From assembly GCF_002813775.1 (NCBI RefSeq), contig NZ_CP020372.1, positions 186,001-250,000 of the forward strand: 64,000 bases of DNA. Reading direction: 5' to 3'. This DNA is from Candidatus Thiodictyon syntrophicum. GTDB lineage: Bacteria > Pseudomonadota > Gammaproteobacteria > Chromatiales > Chromatiaceae. The translations under genes were made by a program, and so were the position numbers. The notes under the pieces are model-generated. The model saw only the letters and a program-made list of their open reading frames with translations, was not told where the DNA came from and did not search any database. Below are positions 60,727 through 64,000 of this stretch, piece by piece; the first letter of the stretch is position 1, and the number at the start of each line of letters is the position of its first letter.

Positions 60727-61187
60727 GCTTGTGGCTGTTGGCTTGCTGCGCCGCCGCCGAACCGGCCGGCGGGGAGGGCCAGGTCTACTCCACCTGGGAT
60801 GTTTTCGAGCCCGACAAATGCGCGTCCATCTGGCTGATCAAACGCCACATCGATCCCGGCGCCGTCTTCCGCTTCTACCCGCGCGGCGAAACCATCGCGT
60901 CGGGGATCGCGTTCGACACGCCCGATGCCACATTCCGCCGCTACCACGACAGTTCGACCTTTGAAACACTGCTCAAGCACTACCGACTCGAGGGCCCGGG
61001 GTTGGCCCATCTGGGGCGGTTGATCCACGACATCGAGGTGAACGTGTGGGAGCGCAAGGCGCTCGCGGCCACCCGAGAGATCCAGGATGAGTTGCAGCAG
61101 TTACTCGCGGGCAGTGACGCGGCGCGATTGGTCGGTGTGTGTCTGGAGTATTTCGATCATTATTATGTTCGTCACCCAGCCCCCTAA
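60687..61187 (+). CDS. ChrB-domain-like lipoprotein
   Basis: 166 aa. N-terminal lipoprotein signal (GLLSLWLLACCAAAEPAGG, lipobox LLAC). Mature part: YSTWDVFEPDKCASIWLIKR, HIDPGAVFRFYPRGETIASG, IAFDTPDATFRRYHDSSTFETLLKHYRLEG, HDIEVNVWERK is the ChrB C-terminal type domain found in chromate-resistance and related proteins, which are usually cytoplasmic. Here it appears exported and fused to a transporter operon by a 40-nt overlap, so a metal-related periplasmic role is likely (inference). Confidence 0.82.
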   Translation: MVRSLRGWPSGLLSLWLLACCAAAEPAGGEGQVYSTWDVFEPDKCASIWLIKRHIDPGAVFRFYPRGETIASGIAFDTPDATFRRYHDSSTFETLLKHYRLEGPGLAHLGRLIHDIEVNVWERKALAATREIQDELQQLLAGSDAARLVGVCLEYFDHYYVRHPAP

Positions 61188-61255
61188 GAACCTCCCGCTG
61201 CTGCCGCGCGGCCGGGTCGCGATCATAACTCAGGCCATGCGCCCTTGCGGCAACC

Positions 61256-61308
61256 CGTCGCGGCCGGGGACCGTTCCTACGGTAGGAGCGGCCCCCGGGC
61301 CGCGACGG
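61256..61308. repeat. Hairpin repeat CGTCGCGGCCGGGGACCG
   Basis: CGTCGCGGCCGGGGACCGTT faces its complement (AGCGGCCCCCGGGCCGCGAC). A decayed form of the 22-bp motif lies just before it (about 61215-61232). The rest of 61188-61449 is empty. Confidence 0.75.
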
Positions 61309-61449
61309 CTATCCATTGCTCGAACCACGCGGTCAATGCGCGGGGCTCGGCCAGACCGGCGAGTTGGCGATTCGTACGTCAGATAAGACGCACGTCAAGC
61401 GATGCGACGAGCGCACGGCCGCAGAGCGCCCGCCCCGTCACCTCAAGGA

Positions 61450-62739
61450 TCAATCTAACACCAGACTGACCACCCCATCCGCCAGCTTGGGCTCGAACCA
61501 GGTGCACTTGGGCGGCATGACGGCACCCGCCTCGGCCAGGGCCAGCAGGTCGACAAGGGCGGTCGGGTGGAGCGAGAACCCCAGGCGCCAGGCCCCGCCG
61601 TCCACCTGCTGCATGAGCCCGGGGAGACCCCGGATGCCGCCGACGAAACCGATCCGGGGGTCCTGGCGGGGGTCCGCGATGCCGAGCAGCGGGGCCAGGA
61701 CCTGGTCCTGAAGCAGGCGCACGTCCAGGCGTGCTGCCGGGTCCAGCCGCAGTTCGGCCGACCGGGTGCAATCGGGATTCAAGGTCAGCCGGTACCAGGC
61801 GCGGTCCAGGTAGAGACCGAATTCACCGCGCCGGCCGGGCATGACCGGCGCGGCACTCGGCACCAGCGCGCCGCACTCCCCCAGCCGGCGCAGGAAGGTT
61901 GCGGCGTCCCCGCCCTGGAGGTTGCGCACCAACCGGTTGACGGCCAGCACCCGCGGTTGATCGGCCGGGAAGCTGACCGCCAGGAAGCGGTTGTTCGCCT
62001 CGGCCCCGGGGTGGTCCGGATTGGCCGCCTGGCGGGCCGCGCCGATGCGCGCCGCGGCGGCGGTGCGGTGGTGACCGTCGGCGATATAGAGCCGCTTCTG
62101 GGCCTCGAAACCGGCCGTGAGTCGCTCGATCGCCCCCTGGTCCGAGACGACCCAGATCTGATGCCGCACCCCATCCCAGGTCCCGTCCGCGATGGTGCTG
62201 TCGAGCGCCGGGGTCGTGCGGGCGACCGCGGCCAGGGTGTCGTCGATGGCCGGACTGGGGTTGTGGATCAGGTAGGCCGGGCCGGTCTGGGCGCCGAGCG
62301 CCGCGATCTGCCGCACCCGGTCGTCTTCCTTGTCGGCGAGGGTGACCTCGTGGCGCCTGATCCGCCCGGCCCCGTAGGCGGCGAGCGAGGCCGCGACGAC
62401 CAGCCCGGTCTGGATCTGATCGCCGCGGCTCAACCGGTAGCAGTAGTAGCAGGGTTGCCGATCGCGCACCAGCAGACCAGCCTCGCGCATCCGCGCGAAC
62501 TGGTCAGCAGCCTGGGCATAGGCCGCCGGGCTATGGGGGTCGACGCCGGGCGCCAGGTCGATCTCCGGGCGCGACAGGTGCAGGAAGCTCCAGGGGCGCT
62601 CGGCCGCGAGTCCCAGCGCCTCGGCCCGGTCCAGCACATCGTAGGGTGGAGCGAGGACTTCGGCGGCACGACCGGGGGCCGGGCGCAGGCCGGCGAAGGG
62701 GGCGATCAGGGGCATGGCAGGGGGTTCGCTCGGGGTCAT
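61450..62739 (-). CDS. DUF1015 family protein (intact copy)
   Basis: 429 aa from ATG 62739 (an ATG at 62715, MPLIAPFAGLRPAPG, is also possible). IAPFAGLRPAPGRAAEVLAPPYDVL, NSYLRV-type WSFLHLSRPEIDLAPGVD, YYCYRLSRGDQIQTGLVVAASL and YIADGHHRTAAAARIG are DUF1015 signatures; the DGHHR motif looks like a metal or catalytic site. Function unknown; cytoplasmic. The C-terminal 230 residues exist as a broken duplicate at 36138-36828. Confidence 0.93.
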   Translation of the reverse strand: MTPSEPPAMPLIAPFAGLRPAPGRAAEVLAPPYDVLDRAEALGLAAERPWSFLHLSRPEIDLAPGVDPHSPAAYAQAADQFARMREAGLLVRDRQPCYYCYRLSRGDQIQTGLVVAASLAAYGAGRIRRHEVTLADKEDDRVRQIAALGAQTGPAYLIHNPSPAIDDTLAAVARTTPALDSTIADGTWDGVRHQIWVVSDQGAIERLTAGFEAQKRLYIADGHHRTAAAARIGAARQAANPDHPGAEANNRFLAVSFPADQPRVLAVNRLVRNLQGGDAATFLRRLGECGALVPSAAPVMPGRRGEFGLYLDRAWYRLTLNPDCTRSAELRLDPAARLDVRLLQDQVLAPLLGIADPRQDPRIGFVGGIRGLPGLMQQVDGGAWRLGFSLHPTALVDLLALAEAGAVMPPKCTWFEPKLADGVVSLVLD

Positions 62740-62793
62740 AGCGGTCACTATACCTACCCGGCGGCGGTGTTGGGGCGCGGCCGGTCCAAGCTT

Positions 62794-62855
62794 TCGTTGT
62801 CGTTGTCGTAATCGAACAATCCGATCACGACAACGACAACGACAACGACAACGAC
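62794..62855. repeat. Inverted repeat, GTTGTCGTTGTCGTAATCGA family, second copy
   Basis: TCGTTGTCGTTGTCGTAATCG faces GATCACGACAACGACAACGA across only about ten nt, a tighter hairpin than the 10272-10376 copy. It lies between the divergent DUF1015 and cbiA promoters. Confidence 0.9.
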
Positions 62856-62960
62856 CAGGACAGCGTACCCGGGATCTCGGTCACCACATCAGTTCTGAGC
62901 GCACCCAGGGGCACCGCACACCTTGCCCGGCGCCACCCGGGCAGCGTAGACTTCAGTCCG

Positions 62961-63192
62961 CTTCAGGTGTCCCGCTGGCCTTCGCGCCCCAAGGGATGAA
63001 ACGGGAAGCCGGTGCCCACCCCGCTCGCACGGTGTGCCATCCCGGCGCTGCCCCCGCAACGGTAGACGAGTTGCGGCGGATCCTATCCGGTGCCCCCGGG
63101 TAGCCAGCCACTGCGTGACCACGCGGGAAGGCGATCCGCCCGGTGCCTGCTCGCTCGCAGGCCGCTCGTGAGCCCGGAGACCGGCCTCAAGC
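62961..63192 (+). promoter_or_regulatory. Cobalamin riboswitch upstream of cobyrinate a,c-diamide synthase
   Basis: In order: CTTCAGGTGTCCC, AGGGATGAAACGGGAAGCCG, GTG, GGCGCTGCCCCCGCAACGGT, AGCCAGCCACTGCG, CGGGAAGGCGATCC and GTGAGCCCGGAGACCGGCC (B12 box). It points at the gene starting at 63326. This shows that this gene is B12-controlled separately from the operon at 23-34 kb. Confidence 0.96.
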
Positions 63193-63325
63193 GGTCACCC
63201 ACGCGGTGATCGATCCGGCATTGCGGTGGGCAATTGCACGGTGCCCGCGAGGCGCGCACGCGCGCTTTGCGTCCGCGCCTGTCTCTGCCCCCGCCCGCCG
63301 CCGTCTGCAATCCGGTGGGTTTTTC

Positions 63326-64000
63326 ATGTCAGTCTCGTGCCCGGCACTCTTCATCGCCGCCCCCGCCTCCGGTCAGGGCAAGACCACCGTCACGGCCGGA
63401 CTCGCCCGGCTCCAGCGCCGGCTCGGGCGCCGGGTGCGGGTCTTCAAGACCGGACCGGACTTCCTGGACCCCATGATCCTCGCGCGCGCCGCCGGGGCCC
63501 CGGTCTATAACTTGGACCTGTGGATGGGCGGCGAGGACCACTGCCGGGACCTGCTGCACCGCGCCGCGCGCGCGGTCGACCTGATCCTGGTCGAAGGTGT
63601 CATGGGTCTCTATGACGGCGAACCCAGCGGGGCGGATCTCGCCGCCCGCTTCGAGCTGCCGCTCCTGTGTGTGATCGATGCCGCCGCCATGGCCCAGACC
63701 TTCGCCGCCCTGGCCTTCGGGTTGACCCGTTTTCGCCCGGGGCTCACCACCGCCGGGGTCCTGGCCAACCGGGTCGGCGGCGCCGGTCATGCGGCGACAC
63801 TGACCGCGAAGCTGCCGGCGGACCTCCCCTTCCTGGGCACCCTGCCACGGGACCCGGGGCTGGAGTTGCCCCACCGTCACCTGGGACTCTGGCAGGCCGA
63901 CGAGGTGGCGGACCTGGACGCGCGGCTGGAACGGATCGCCGACGCACTGGCCCGGTCCGCGCTTGCTGACCTGCCCGCCCCCGTCGCCTTCCGCCCGGCG
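63326..64000 (+). CDS. cbiA: Cobyrinate a,c-diamide synthase (partial, runs off right edge)
   Basis: 225 codons visible from ATG 63326. P-loop FIAAPASGQGKTTVTAGLAR, KTGPDFLDPMILARAAGAPV, NLDLW and EGVMGLYDGEPSGADLA are characteristic of the CobB/CbiA amidoligase N-terminal domain; the C-terminal glutaminase domain lies outside the window. It amidates the a and c side chains of cobyrinate with glutamine and ATP, following the steps encoded in the operon at 23-34 kb. Confidence 0.95.
   Translation, partial: MSVSCPALFIAAPASGQGKTTVTAGLARLQRRLGRRVRVFKTGPDFLDPMILARAAGAPVYNLDLWMGGEDHCRDLLHRAARAVDLILVEGVMGLYDGEPSGADLAARFELPLLCVIDAAAMAQTFAALAFGLTRFRPGLTTAGVLANRVGGAGHAATLTAKLPADLPFLGTLPRDPGLELPHRHLGLWQADEVADLDARLERIADALARSALADLPAPVAFRPA

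Overview
The window looks like the chromosome of a high-GC gammaproteobacterium, most likely a purple sulfur bacterium (Chromatiaceae-like). This rests on gene content: anaerobic-type cobalamin synthesis starting from a CbiX chelatase, a fused CysN/C, tetrahydromethanopterin (H4MPT) C1 genes, PEP-CTERM and RHS proteins, and very dense dispersed palindromic repeats. It is an inference; no rRNA, photosynthesis or other marker gene is present. I saw no tRNA, rRNA or CRISPR array.

Layout. (a) 0-3 kb, minus strand: H4MPT genes (ATP-grasp protein, mtdB, beta-RFAP synthase). (b) 3-22 kb: a worn accessory region with an internally deleted porin-like gene, an SDR fragment, two PIN/partner toxin-antitoxin-like modules (one decayed), a decayed UPF0175/DUF3368 pair, an HNH-like orphan, a DUF2092 operon, an antiporter pseudogene, rtcB, a 2-oxoglutarate oxygenase and an OmpA-like protein, separated by at least eight families of inverted repeats. 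(c) 18.6-21.4 kb: cysD-cysN/C sulfate activation. (d) 23.4-34.8 kb, minus strand: a cobalamin operon behind a cobalamin riboswitch (cobM, cbiX, cobH, an inserted HNH gene, cbiD, cbiET, cobI, cbiG, cobE, cobJ, cbiQ, cbiO). (e) 35-37 kb: a DUF3050 gene and a broken copy of a DUF1015 gene whose intact copy lies at 61.4-62.7 kb.

(f) 37.4-57.3 kb, plus strand: a surface-protein and polymorphic-toxin island. A PEP-CTERM protein behind a sigma-54-like promoter is followed by a PKD/FlgD-fold secreted protein, a small secreted protein and a Sec-exported RHS protein with a cysteine-rich C-terminal domain. Behind it stands a lower-GC train of short immunity-like genes (including MafI-like, Imm58-like, DUF1493-like and ankyrin proteins) and two orphan toxin tails. 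ISKra4 and IS66 elements interrupt the train. The IS66 insertion can be reversed on paper to the base: 8-bp target duplication and terminal inverted repeats are visible. Three more secreted proteins (one FlgD-like, one TolB-like propeller) follow.

(g) 57.4-61.2 kb: a ferric-iron-type ABC transporter with a ChrB-like lipoprotein. (h) 62.9 kb to the end: a second cobalamin riboswitch driving cobyrinate a,c-diamide synthase (cut by the window edge), so two separate loci share B12 control.

The most unusual feature at the scale of the window is the repeat landscape. Different hairpin families are nested as composite modules, often bounded by a 22-bp motif close to GGCCTTGATCATCGTTCCGG, and several have been taken into reading frames as start codons, C-termini or linkers.
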